Position numbers and translations under genes: made by a program
The notes under the pieces: generated by a model
The model's input: only the letters and a program-made list of their open reading frames with translations
Databases searched by the model: none
Told to the model about the DNA's origin: nothing
Assembly: GCA_013176395.1 (NCBI GenBank)
Contig: JABMLP010000010.1
Coordinates: forward strand, 1,302,001 to 1,366,000
Direction of reading: 5' to 3'
DNA length: 64,000 bases
Source: Venturia oleaginea
Lineage: Eukaryota > Ascomycota > Dothideomycetes > Venturiales > Venturiaceae
Shown here: positions 11,601 to 20,561 of the stretch, piece after piece
Numbering within the stretch: position 1 is the first letter of the stretch
Layout: each line of letters starts with the position of its first letter

Positions 11601-12725
11601 GTACCAACGCGCTGTTGCTAGATTTCGTAGGGTTTCTCGGATTAGTGGCAATGGGTAGCGGTCCGATCGAGTGATTCGATTCAGTGCCCGATAGTCTACA
11701 CACATCCGAATGCCTCCACCTGGTTTCCTTACAAATAAGACTGGGGCTGCCGCTGGTGAGTTGCTGGCGCGTATCCAGCCCTTGTCCATATAGTCCGAAA
11801 GTGTTTTTCGTAGGACTAATAGCTCTTCCCTCGACATGCCGTATAATGGGCCCCAAGGAACTTCTGCCTCGCGACCTTGTTCATCTCGTATCAATTCGAT
11901 AACGTGATCGCGACCCTCTTGATGGGGCGCGATCTCTCCGTCTTCGTCGTCGAGAAAGGCATCAGCATGCTCTGCTATTTCTTCTGGTATCTCTTGTCGC
12001 ATTTCTTCCTCAGTCTTTCTCTGTTTTCTTTCTGCTAACTTGCTTAGGGCCTTGTTGATATCCGACATCGAGATAGCCAGCACTTGTGTACCATCCGGTC
12101 CATCTCTTCTCAACCGTCGCTGGGCCCTTCCAACAATAGCTGCAAATACAGATCCTGACACTAGACAAGCCGCCCGCACGTGAGCGAGCCGGTCTCGCGC
12201 TTTGGTGTTCTGTTCTAGCCACCCCTTTTCTCTTACCGTGATGCGCTGGGATCCTTGACCAATAAGCAGCTTTCTCTTAGCTGCTATATATCGCACCCAG
12301 TTTCTCTCTGCCCATGCCTTGCCTAGGATAATAGGGAAGCTCAATCCTTTCACTATATACCCATAGACTCGCTCTGCTCGACCATCAATGTCGATCGTAG
12401 CGTAGGTCATGTGCGTAATACGGAGGTTTTCTCCGTTCTCGCGGCTCTCTTTAGCCAGTGCCAATTGTTTGGTGTCAATTGGGATGCGCGGTAGACGATG
12501 TGTTTGGACACTCTTCTCGCTGAAAGCAGCATAAGGGAGGCAGCCGTTATCAAAGAAGGATTCGGTGAAAGAAGTTCCGTTGATCAAGGTATCTATCAAG
12601 AAGGGTGTACTTTCCATCCTATCCTTTGCTGCTTTGATTTCTCTTATGCCTGGTAGCTTTGTAATGTCTTCGCCATGTACATCTACTTCAGACCCTCGTG
12701 CGCGACGATGCACAAGGGTAGCTAG
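8637..12725 (-). CDS. pol: Gypsy Pol polyprotein (~1362 aa)
   Basis: Polyprotein for retrotransposition. Domains in order: an aspartic-protease-like segment (FFDNGCLPYAAF), reverse transcriptase (catalytic YMDDVLIW), RNase H (ECDCSGYALGG), integrase with an HHCC zinc finger (ending CNVCGRTG) and a DDE core (LSIDFMTDLP, TSDRGSNWTG, ATERMNQEV), and a C-terminal chromodomain (EVERILRAEKKR, LIKWKGYADPDW). The frame has no ATG at its start. It is -1 relative to gag and overlaps it by about 35 nt, so it is probably made by -1 frameshifting near 12725-12731. The protease has DNG where D-T/S-G is usual. The frame is otherwise unbroken to the stop beside the polypurine tract. Confidence 0.93.
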   Translation of the reverse strand, partial: LATLVHRRARGSEVDVHGEDITKLPGIREIKAAKDRMESTPFLIDTLINGTSFTESFFDNGCLPYAAFSEKSVQTHRLPRIPIDTKQLALAKESRENGENLRITHMTYATIDIDGRAERVYGYIVKGLSFPIILGKAWAERNWVRYIAAKRKLLIGQGSQRITVREKGWLEQNTKARDRLAHVRAACLVSGSVFAAIVGRAQRRLRRDGPDGTQVLAISMSDINKALSKLAERKQRKTEEEMRQEIPEEIAEHADAFLDDEDGEIAPHQEGRDHVIELIRDEQGREAEVPWGPLYGMSREELLVLRKTLSDYMDKGWIRASNSPAAAPVLFVRKPGGGIRMCVDYRALNRITRSDRYPLPLIRETLRNLATARWYTKLDVRAAFHRLRIKHGDEWKTAFRTRFGLFEWLVTPFGLAGAPASFQRYINGVLRESLDICCSAYMDDVLIWSDGDYLDHMVKVNQILAKLKTAGLRLDLSKCEFAVQEVKYLGFIITAGEGIKVDPEEVAAIKEWEAPVNVTGVRSFLGFANFYRDFIDNFSELSDPLIKLTRKAVAFVWNKEHENAFQVLKELFISAPILAHWNPDLDTVLECDCSGYALGGTLSQKDMKGKLRPVAYFSRKLTAAECNYEIHDKELLAVIKSIEHWRGELRSVAAPFKVLTDHKNLRYFMTAQRLSERQARWSLILSEYQFQLEFRAGKLAQRPDVLSRRHQDMPHDKNDERLQGRVAQLIKDEWLPPLSERTTETIAIQALICPVNTPNTSNSTWDVIREPQQNTGLDGRHQLTAENGQHRSTTRYGQNRSVAKGCDLFEKPELQLLWDRAIAEDQSYEAIHTAIVTGERSFPPELKLSVQLPECEVDDHGAVTRRGILWVPDWEPLRTTLVQQTHDSHVTGHPGRDSTLAILSRSFFWPQQYKTVRQFVRNCNVCGRTGIWRDKKRGLLKPLPIPARFHSELSIDFMTDLPAEENGPKYLMVITDRLLKSVTLEAMTTMSAKECAKRFLQCHYRYHGFPMALTSDRGSNWTGRFWRKLCELTKIEQRLSTAFHPQTDGATERMNQEVLRYLRAFIAYSQLDWPTLLPTAMLALNNRDSSVTGMSPFYLTHGYHAEPIQKVQRISPSNSPTADAETFVQRIEEAQEYAQAAMAWSQQKMENDANRSRQAAETLKKGDKVWLNLRNINTPQLSKKLSWTQAKYTVENQISPMVYELADLPSGIHNRFHVDLLRRAATDTLPSQESDDTQPPPLVPQTEETEAEFEVERILRAEKKRVGRGWVRQLLIKWKGYADPDWQPRSLFTEVEDLDRFEAEYGKGDGVGEDIGAQTGARRNRVAVASAFESATSWQKRCMAFVCLIIPPTTPSLVLHTR

Positions 12726-13717
12726 TTTTCCGACTCTGATGAGGCTTCCTGTAGGGAGTCATCGGTATGCTGTGTGATTACCGCAGTGACCTGAGTCTTT
12801 GGACGTGTTGCTGGTCGGAATTCGCATACGTTCGGGTGGTGCTTGGGCTTCTTACAGCGCCCGCATTTGCCCGCTTGTATAAGTGCCAAGAACTCTGTTT
12901 GGGATCGCCATTTCGCTCTAGGTCGTCGGTCCTTCTTCGCATCCTTTCCGAGTGTATCGACCCGAGCTATCAGTGCTGCGATCTGCGCTGAAAGGGCGTT
13001 GATGCCAGTCATTTCGACATCGCCTTCTGCGTCACGACTGACTGTTTGGGGTGATTGTGGCCTCCCTCGAGTCGTTGGCGTCTCCTTATCCGTACTTGGA
13101 TAGCGGCGTTGGTGGGATAGAGCCTCTGTCTTCGTCGCGAAGTACTGTACATCTTTTACGTAAGTGTCGTAGTCGTCCCTGGACAATCGCACTGATTTCA
13201 AGGTCTGTTGGAGGGAGTAGTTGAGCGCGTTGTTCATGATAGTGATCTTTGAGGCTCTTTGCGGCGCTAGGAATCCAGCTTGCGATGTCAGTTGTTCGAA
13301 CTGCTGGCGGAAGTCTTCGAACGGTTGTCTGCTGCCTTGGCTAATCTTGTTCAGCTCGTCGAGAGCTTTAGCTTCCGCTTCATGATCTAAGAACTTGTCG
13401 TCCATATGCTTGATAAAGGACTCGGGTTCGTAGTTGTCATGTTGCTCTCCAATGCTTAGCCATTGGATGACGCGTTGTTGTTTCTCTGTCGGAAGCCCGT
13501 TGAAGATGTTCGCGCTTATTCCTTGATTGCTTCCAAGCTTCCCATTTTCAACAGTGATTTTTGTCTTGATCTGCCATCTGAACAGCGTGTAGTTGTCTCT
13601 TTTCCCGTCCCATTTAGGCCATGCAATAGCTTTTGCACCGGTGTTCCCATCAACACTGACTGCGGTCAGAGCTGCCACCAATTGTTGTACGGTGTCAGGC
13701 GAATTTGCTCGAGCCAT
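12722..13717 (-). CDS. gag: Gypsy Gag (331 aa)
   Basis: Capsid/nucleocapsid protein of the Gypsy element. It starts at the first ATG after the primer-binding site. Residues ~60-180 are the helical capsid region (FEDFRQQFEQLTSQAGF), followed by a basic linker and a zinc-knuckle-like CGRCKKPKHHPNVC near residue 285, with spacing somewhat unlike the usual C-x2-C-x4-H-x4-C. It ends in an acidic Ser/Glu tail and a TAG at 12722-12724 that overlaps the start of the pol frame. Confidence 0.9.
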   Translation of the reverse strand: MARANSPDTVQQLVAALTAVSVDGNTGAKAIAWPKWDGKRDNYTLFRWQIKTKITVENGKLGSNQGISANIFNGLPTEKQQRVIQWLSIGEQHDNYEPESFIKHMDDKFLDHEAEAKALDELNKISQGSRQPFEDFRQQFEQLTSQAGFLAPQRASKITIMNNALNYSLQQTLKSVRLSRDDYDTYVKDVQYFATKTEALSHQRRYPSTDKETPTTRGRPQSPQTVSRDAEGDVEMTGINALSAQIAALIARVDTLGKDAKKDRRPRAKWRSQTEFLALIQAGKCGRCKKPKHHPNVCEFRPATRPKTQVTAVITQHTDDSLQEASSESEN

Positions 13718-13838
13718 TGAGAGTTTGTCGATTCCTTGCGTAATGCTCGCGATTGGGTCGTCGTCGGTAGTAGGGGTGTAGGTTGTAGGAGTCGATAGGT
13801 ACTGTTGCTACGCATCAAGTACACCTAGGTTTGTAAAG

Positions 13839-13849
13839 AACTGAATCTA
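13839..13849 (-). promoter_or_regulatory. Self-priming primer-binding site
   Basis: The 11 nt directly after the 5' LTR read TAGATTCAGTT on the sense strand. They are perfectly complementary to AACTGAATCTA inside the LTR (13913-13923). In Tf1/sushi elements the first 11 nt of the transcript fold back to prime reverse transcription, so this fits self-priming rather than a tRNA primer. It would put the RNA 5' end at about 13923. Confidence 0.65.
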
Positions 13850-14025
13850 TATTACGGGACGGTAGCTGGAAAGACGCAGCATACTCGTAGCCAAAGATTG
13901 TTTAGATTCAGTTAAAGAGTGAAGGTATCTACAAACAGAGAACCTCAATGAGGTTCTTTCTCTATACTAGGCTCAATCAGGCTTAGGCTCTTAGCCTATA
14001 CCAACCATGGGCCATGCCCATAACA
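13850..14025 (-). repeat. Gypsy 5' LTR
   Basis: A 176-bp LTR, 5' copy in the sense of the element. It differs from the other LTR at three sites. It would contain the promoter, with the predicted start of R near 13923. Confidence 0.92.
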
Positions 14026-14030
14026 AAAGA

Positions 14031-14156
14031 TGATAGCGATATATCGATTTTTGAGGTAAGTGTGCATACAACAACCTCGGATCCGGCAATATACTGAAAA
14101 ACTCTGCAGTTACTCCACTTAATAGATGAATCGCTTATCTCTATAGAATTTTGAGG
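14031..14156 (-). pseudogene. CACTA-carried minus-strand ORF, 5' part
   Basis: The minus strand is open and protein-like here (NCRVFQYIAGSEVVVCTLT, then SKIDISLSS). It joins in frame with 8020-8448 when the Gypsy insertion and one AAAGA copy are removed. The frame meets a TAG at 14157-14159 that directly precedes it; GATCTAG could also be an intron acceptor. Family unknown. Confidence 0.4.
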
Positions 14157-14224
14157 CTAGATCTCCCCTCTCTCTCAAGAGACTTCGGCGAATTCAAGCC
14201 TATTACTCTCCAGATCTTTCAACG

Positions 14225-14587
14225 ATGCGAAATAAAACACGTTCAACGCAATGCAGCTTCTGTATAGACCTTAGTGGCCGTGTGTATTACGTCTCATACG
14301 ATACCCGGGCGGCTGATTACAGGGATTGGATTCTACGCAGTAAACTTCGAAACGAAAACACCAGTTCTACACCAATCACTCATCGCCACGCTATACAGGA
14401 CCACGAGTCTCTTTCTAACAAGGCTAGGAGCATTGCGAGTGCTCAAATTGAGAGCGATATCGATATTCTGGATGGCCTTGATGACCTTGAGCCCGATTTC
14501 GAGGAGTTTATCGAAAACATCGCGTTTGATAATCAATCAAGCCAACTAACCGACGCCGTCAGGCGGAGCCAAAAACGGCCTATATAG
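14225..14587 (+). pseudogene. Possible N-terminal piece of the CACTA transposase
   Basis: A 120-codon frame with CSFC near its start and a strongly acidic second half (DIDILDGLDDLEPDFEEF). Acidic, Cys-containing N-terminal regions precede Tnp2 cores in other CACTA elements. Placed upstream of the hAT remnant, it could be the first exon of the Tnp2 gene, later cut off. This is inference from position and composition. Confidence 0.3.
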
Positions 14588-15076
14588 GTGGTCGGATAGG
14601 CCTAGATAGTTACCCAATCAAGCAATCATTTGATTATATGTCGCCTACCATCCACTCAAGCTGATGGCGTTGAGTTTCCCCTTTCACGTGACATCTTTTT
14701 AGGGGGATACGCCCTAGAATTTAGGCGGTCAACCCACTAAATATTAGCCGAAAATCGGCTTTTCTCCCCACTAAGGATATGTTTGAGCGTTGGATTAATT
14801 ATGTTTATATTTTACCTTTTTTACTACTACAACCACCAAGTTTTCTCTACACTATGTTTGATAGAATAACCAGACACTTCAAGGTCAGGAGACCTAAAGG
14901 CCATTCTCAAAGAGCTGGCCCTCCAGTTGACGAGTCCGAACTGTCGCAAGCGCTGCTAGATACGTCGATTCCACGAATACAAAGAGCCTATACAACCTCC
15001 TAAAGCCCATAGAGTTATTCCAACTACCTCGCAACCTCGTATCATTCGATCCCAGTTCCCAATTGTCTGGAGTCAG

Positions 15077-17245
15077 TTGTATTTCCAGCACAAGAAGCTC
15101 GTCAGTCCTCGGATCCGGGCAGTTACAATGCAGCAAGTTGCACGGCAGAACTCACACATCTGGGAACACGGCATTGAACTTGAGGCTGACGGCAAAGGCC
15201 TTGGACGTATCTACATCTGTGGATTATGCCATCAAAAGAAGGACTACTACAGAGGCGTCTACAAAGCAGATTCAACGGGTGGAATAGGTACACATTTACT
15301 CAATAAACACGGCATTCCAGACCCTAGAAAGGACCTTCTACCACCACCACCTCCTCCTCCCTTTACAGACAATCATACAGGCAATCAAGAACAGGATTCT
15401 GGGACTCACTGCGGAGAGTGTGGCCACCGCAAGGGTACAGACGCTGCATTTAATGGGAAGGCATACAGACAGCAATATGTAGATTGGGTTATTCGTCATA
15501 ATATCGCCTTTCATACAGCTACAGCGCCAGAAACTCTTGCGCTTCTGAAGTCAGCTGCATACGATACATTAAAGGTTATTCTGCCAAAGGCAAAGCCCTC
15601 TCTCCATATGGGTGATGGATTCCTACATGGAGCGCCTTAAGGACATAGTTAAAGAAATCGAAGGAGCTAAAAGCCTCATCAACATCTCTTGCGATGCCTG
15701 GAAGGGTGACAATAAGAAGAACTACCTTGCTGTCTGTTCCCACTACATCAACAAGGATTACAAGCAAAGTAGAATGCTTCTTGGCTTCCCACGGATACTG
15801 GGCAGCAAAACTGGCGAGAATGAAGCAGAGATTATCGCTAAAGTCCTTACCATATTCAAGATTGATGGAACAAAATTGGGAGCCTTCACTGCAGACAACG
15901 CTACCGATAATGACGCTGCCTGTGACCGCCTTGAAGTCCTGTTTGACAAGGAAGGTTGGTCAATTCACGCGTGCATTCGCTGTATTGGGCACATCATCAA
16001 CCTCATTGTAGAAGGTCTTCTCTACGGTGACCACGAGCAGTCAAAACACTCAAAGGACCTTGCCTCCGTTGGCTACGAAGAAGCCTATGACGTCTGGATC
16101 AAACTAGGACTTATGGGGCGCGTCCACAACATCTGCATCTTTATCAATCGCTCACCTGAGAGGCGGGAGATGTTCGAGAATCTACAGAAAGAGATGACTG
16201 CACTGAAGCTTCTTGTGCTTCTTGTAGATGGAGGTATCCGATGGCATTCTACCTACGAGATGATAAAGAGAATCCTTGCTCTCCGCGACATCATCTTGAA
16301 GTGGCAGCGCCAATTTGTACACCAAAAGGGGCAGGTTGACATATGACCTTCCTTCCTTTCAATGGAAGACTTCGAGATGTTGGAGATCTGGGCGCAGATT
16401 CTTAAGGACTTTACGGATCTTTGTCTCGAAGAGGAAGAGAATGCAGACCTCACTTCACAGGGAACCATTGCTGGTGTACTCAAAGACCTCACATTCATCT
16501 ACGAGCGACTTGATCGCACTGAGGCAGAGCTCAAAGCCCTCAGATTGGCTCCTCATCTTTCGCAACCTTTTGAGGTTGGTATTACAGAAACGCAGTCAAA
16601 GACAGTAAAGTACCTGTCCCTGCTTAAAGCTACCAATCTTTACTATGCAGCAGCCTTTCTCGACCCCAACTGGCGCCTCTCTTATTTCGAAGATAAATGG
16701 GCCCAGTATGACCATCGCGCATGGTATAAACTGAAGCCGGCATCAAGGAGATTTTCGCACAATATAGCGAAAAATTCGCGCTACCCTCACCCTCACCCTC
16801 ACCTTCGCCGTCACCTTCGCCGTCACAGTCATTTGAAAACCTCTATCTTGAGGCACAGAAGCCTACTACCGCGTACGAACAATTCAACAGACTCTCCACC
16901 AAGTTCCTAGCCAAAAAGCGGAGGATTGCGACCGAGGAAGATGAATATACACGCTACACCAAGTACTGGGATCCCTGTGAGTGGGAGAAGGTTGAGGACA
17001 TTATTGTATGGTGGAGAGACCGTACTACTGAGTTTCCTATCTTGTCACGTATGGCTTTCGATATACTGTCAATTCCTGGCATGTTTGCAGAGGTTGAAAG
17101 AATCCTCAGCGCCGCCGGTAGACTCATTACTGATGCCAGAAGCGGCCTCAAAGATGACACTATTGAGGCCTGTGAGGTACAATACCATGGGCTTCGAAAA
17201 GGAGGCATATTCACTGTCAAATCTACTGCTAATGTATATACCTAA
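15077..17245 (+). pseudogene. hAT transposase, frameshifted
   Basis: hAT-family transposase in at least three broken pieces. Piece 1 (15077-15640) has a BED-type zinc finger (IYICGLCHQ ... HLLNKHGI). Piece 2 (15612-16346, another frame) has the catalytic region: ISCDAWKGDNKKNYLAV, GAFTADNATDND, CIGHIINLIV and RWHSTYEM. Piece 3 (16362 on) continues the core (AAAFLDPNWRLSYFED). After a CCTCAC/CTTCGC repeat (about 16783-16830) the frame shifts again to the C-terminal dimerisation domain (FAEVERILSAAGRLITDARS), ending at 17245. A TGA interrupts at 16344-16346. It cannot make an active protein. CTCAAGC motifs recur on both sides (near 14654 and 17298-17368) but I could not fix the terminal inverted repeats or an 8-bp duplication. 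Confidence 0.85.
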
Positions 17246-17467
17246 AATTCATACATCTCGCCTGACCAACTGACAGTTTACCATCCATCCTGACCCCACT
17301 CAAGCGACCATTCAAGTCAGGTAAAGTTATCACTCAATTGGTCAGTTCAAGCGGCCAAACTGCTCAAGCTGCTTGCCTATCAAACGGACTGATCGAAAAT
17401 AAGGTCGATTTTGAGCTAGGTATATTTATTACTATCTCCTATCTTTCCACAAGATAGACCATATTCA

Positions 17468-20391
17468 GTGGACAGTGGTGACGATGCGGGCAACTATGGC
17501 TCTTCCGGTAGACAGCCTACCCCCCTATTTCACACCAAAATGACCCCAGTCAGCGTCTATCTACAGAAAAAGACTTACCTCCCACATCAATATAATCCGA
17601 CTAACATCTTTTTAGTTAGAGAAGCCGCCAAGCAACAGCTCAAATTCATTGGACTTACAGAGTGGATTGATCAGTGACGATTTACGCCGTATTATCAAGA
17701 AGAACAACGAGATCCAACTGCCAGAACTTCGCCGAAGAAGTCGCCAGTTAACGAGACTGACTGGTATCAAGAGCCGGCTTATCGACTACTGTATCAATAG
17801 TTGTATGGCTTATACGGGCAAGCATTCGAAGGCAATAGAATGTACATATTGTAGTCACAAACGTTGGCATTCTAGGCGTCCCCCGGTTGAGAACCATGCA
17901 GATTTGTCTGAATCGGACTTATCCTCGTCTTCAGATTCGAGCGATCCAAGTGATTCTAACGGCGATGAACCTAAGATACGCATTCCATTCCGTACATATA
18001 TGTATATTCCACTTGGCCCTCGCTTACAGTACCAGTATCGGTCTACTAGACGTGTATTCACTCTCAGATCTCACCATTATCGCTATTGGCGCCGCCGAAA
18101 CCCTCATACAGATATCGATGACTGGGGCTGCTTAAAGATACCGAGATCTTCGCCACCAGGGCTTCTTTCGAGAGCCTACTAATATCGCCCTAGCATTACA
18201 CTATGACGGAGTTCAAGCAGTGAGGCAGGTCTCTCATTCTACTGCACCAGTTATCCTCGTCAACTACAACCTCCCACCTTCTATTCGGTATCGCCGCGAG
18301 AATATCCTTTTATCACACATCATTCCGGGCCCCAATGAGCCTAAAGATCTCGATTCTTTCCTCCATCCACTGGTCACTGAAATGCAGGAGCTAGATACCG
18401 GTATCAAGGCCTATAATACAGAGAAGAAGTAACCATTCACGCTCAAAGCGTGGATTGTAGTAGTCGGAGGTAAGTCACTTTTTCAATATACGGTCATTTG
18501 GTTACCTCAATCTACATCAGTCCCTACCCTCATCACGGCATTATTTATTATACAACGCCACGTCGACGTGAACTTCTGCGGCTGTGAATACATAAGGGAA
18601 ACGACTACCTTGAATTCGACCTATACAACCTCTTTTTTTTGCCCTTTCTATATAGCATGCTAATACAACATATCCTAGGCGATGGCCCTGCAATTGCAGA
18701 CTTTATTGGTATGAAAAAACCAGGCAATGCAAAGGTTCCCTGCCGTTTTTGTCGGATCAAGGCCCAAAAAGGAGTTGGTAACCACTATTATATCCCTCAT
18801 ACGGCACAGCATCTTGGTGGTATTCTCCCAATGCGGAAAGACCTCCGCAGAGAGATCCGATTATGCTGTATAATCGGTAAGGATAAGATGGACAAACATG
18901 GTAAGTTAACTTAGGCTTTAAAGGAATTCTCTCCTACGGTAGACCATTAATCAATCGATTATAACGCGGAATAACGTTGTTGCAAGTGTAGTATGGCTGT
19001 TTCAACCAATTAGAGAGAGTGATTGATGGTCTACCGTAGGAGAGACTTCTAACCACCCCCCTCAGAATCTAACTTTTTAAACGTTAGGTATGAAGAGATC
19101 CACCATTCTATTACACCTACGTTCGCTACACTTCCCTGACAGCTTCCCAATTGATATGATGCATTGCGGACTACTAAACATCATGAAAGGGCTATTCAAA
19201 ACCTGGGATGGTACTAAATTGAACGCCGATATATCTAACAAACCCGGCGATCCAGGGCCTTATTTGACTACCACGAAGGCGCAAAAGAAACTCGACAAAC
19301 AGCTTCAATTCTCCCGCAAAAACATGCCTCAAAGGCTAACTTCCTGTCCAACCAAGTATGCACACTTCCGTTCGTTCAAATCGGCTGAATGGCAAGACTT
19401 TTTAGAGACATATGGCGTCTCCCTTATGCACGGCTACCTCCCACCAGAAGTTCACGCAAATCTCTACATTTTAAACGAGATTTGGGTTACTTCCACCAAA
19501 GAATCGATTACCACTAAGGATATTGAGCTGGTACAACTAAAATGTCGTCAGTTTTTGACCACTTATCAGTAGATCTACTACCAGGGCCTCAAAAATCGGA
19601 TTCAGGCTTGTACAGTCAACCATTATTGGCTATTACACCTCGCAGATGGACTAAAAATCAACGGCCCTGCAAGATACTGGTGGTCCTATCCTTTGAAACG
19701 TTTTCGCCACGAGGTTAAGGTCTATGCGAGATCTAAATCCGAGATCGGCAAGTCAATTGCGAATGGCTTATTACGAGATGAACAAATCAGTTATCTTTGG
19801 CTCCTCGGAATCGATTTAAATCGGCTTCACCCTGACGCCAAAGATCCAACAGTCTACCCCGAACTTAATGGCCGAATCCGTTATCCTTACGAGAATGTAA
19901 AACTAACGAATGATCACCGTGTCAAACTGGCCAAGTATCTTGGTATCTGGCCTTAAAAGCGTGTATTTGAGAGGAATATAAGGTATTTCAAGCGTTGTAA
20001 GGTGTCTAAGAAGCTAACATTTGGCTCAAAAACCTCTTAGATTAGGTTTAACAACAACCGCAATGACTATAACGTTGTATACATCGCCAAGGTCGATGAG
20101 GGCGGGATCCGAGAGGGGGTTTACTTTGGTTCAGTACATTTATTTGTTGAGGTAAACGGCGTCTTCTTTGCATCATTCAAAAGTGGAAAAATGTACGTAC
20201 AAATGAGCGGATACATCAGATAACTTACGCTTCTGAGGGGGGCAGATGGGAAATTATTGAGCTGACTTATATACTAGGCCTTATTGGCGTGCTCAAAGAG
20301 GAAGTAGACAGTTACGGCAAGGTTCAGAAGATGATTGTAGGGGCCCTAGACGAGGTTAAGGTGCGAGGGATTGCGGTCTTGATTTGATAAG
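17468..20391 (+). pseudogene. CACTA Tnp2 transposase, decayed
   Basis: Transposase of the Tnp2 (PF02992-like) type in several frames. In order: a Cys region (CINSCMAYTGKHSKAIECTY, about 17794-17850), IPLGPRLQ, the highly typical APVILVNYNLPPSIRY with SHIIPGPNEPKDLDSFL (18247-18375), GDGPAIADFIG with PCRFCRIKA (18679-18765), SFPIDMMHCGLLNIMKGLF (19141-19197), and HYWLLHLADGLKINGP (19623-19670). A 190-nt intron-like stretch (18901-19088, GTAAGT...TTAG) carries a MITE. A TAG at 19570-19572, a frameshift near 17660 and other breaks show that it is dead. A last conserved-looking piece (YFGSVHLFVEVNGVFF) is at about 20123-20170. Confidence 0.82.
18929..19044. mobile_element. MITE-like 116-bp inverted-repeat element
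   Basis: Ends are inverted copies: CTCTCCTACGGTAGACCAT on the left (18929-18947) and its reverse complement on the right (about 19026-19044), with imperfect extension inward. It is non-coding and lies inside an intron of the Tnp2 pseudogene. I found no second copy in the window and no certain target duplication. Confidence 0.75.
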
Positions 20392-20395
20392 GCTC

Positions 20396-20561
20396 AATTG
20401 TACTGAAATCGCTGTAATTATAATACCAAAAATCGCACTGTACAGCCCTGTAATCGGGCTATTCGAATTACACTGTAAACCCCTGTAAATGTCAGATCCT
20501 GTTTTTCACAAGAAATCGCACTGTAAATGGCTGTAAAAAATCGCGATGTGTGACCGTAGTG
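20396..20561 (-). repeat. CACTA right terminal region
   Basis: Contains six or more GCTGTAA/CTGTAA motifs and an inverted copy (20396-20417) of the left subterminal 22-bp block. It ends in TGTGACCGTAGTG at 20561. Confidence 0.8.

Larger units (their letters stand above)
8449..14025 (-). mobile_element. Ty3/Gypsy LTR retrotransposon, chromovirus type, 5577 bp
   Basis: Complete element on the minus strand. It has 176-bp LTRs (8449-8624 and 13850-14025), a 5-bp target duplication AAAGA (8444-8448 and 14026-14030), a primer-binding site next to the 5' LTR, gag, pol and a polypurine tract. The LTRs differ at three of 176 positions, so insertion was recent relative to the decayed CACTA host. Pol order is protease, reverse transcriptase, RNase H, integrase and chromodomain, which places it among fungal chromoviruses (Tf1/sushi group). 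No stops interrupt gag or pol, so it may still be active. Confidence 0.95.
7686..20561 (+). mobile_element. CACTA (CMC/EnSpm) transposon, 12.9 kb, nested
   Basis: The ends are perfect 13-bp inverted repeats: CACTACGGTCACA at 7686-7698 and TGTGACCGTAGTG at 20549-20561, the CACTA hallmark. Inverted subterminal repeats support this: a 22-bp block at 7809-7830 recurs inverted at 20396-20417 with one mismatch, and GCTGTAA/TTACAGC motifs are scattered at both ends. Inside is a decayed Tnp2 transposase, the family partner of CACTA ends. Flanking triplets are CAC on the left and AGC on the right, so no clean 3-bp target duplication is seen. About 5.6 kb is a later Gypsy insertion, and further sequence belongs to a hAT element. 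Without these, the element would be roughly 4-5 kb. Confidence 0.85.

Noticed and set aside
14333..14536. Minus-strand 67-codon frame
   Set aside because: The plus-strand frame over the same DNA fits the CACTA transposase order better.
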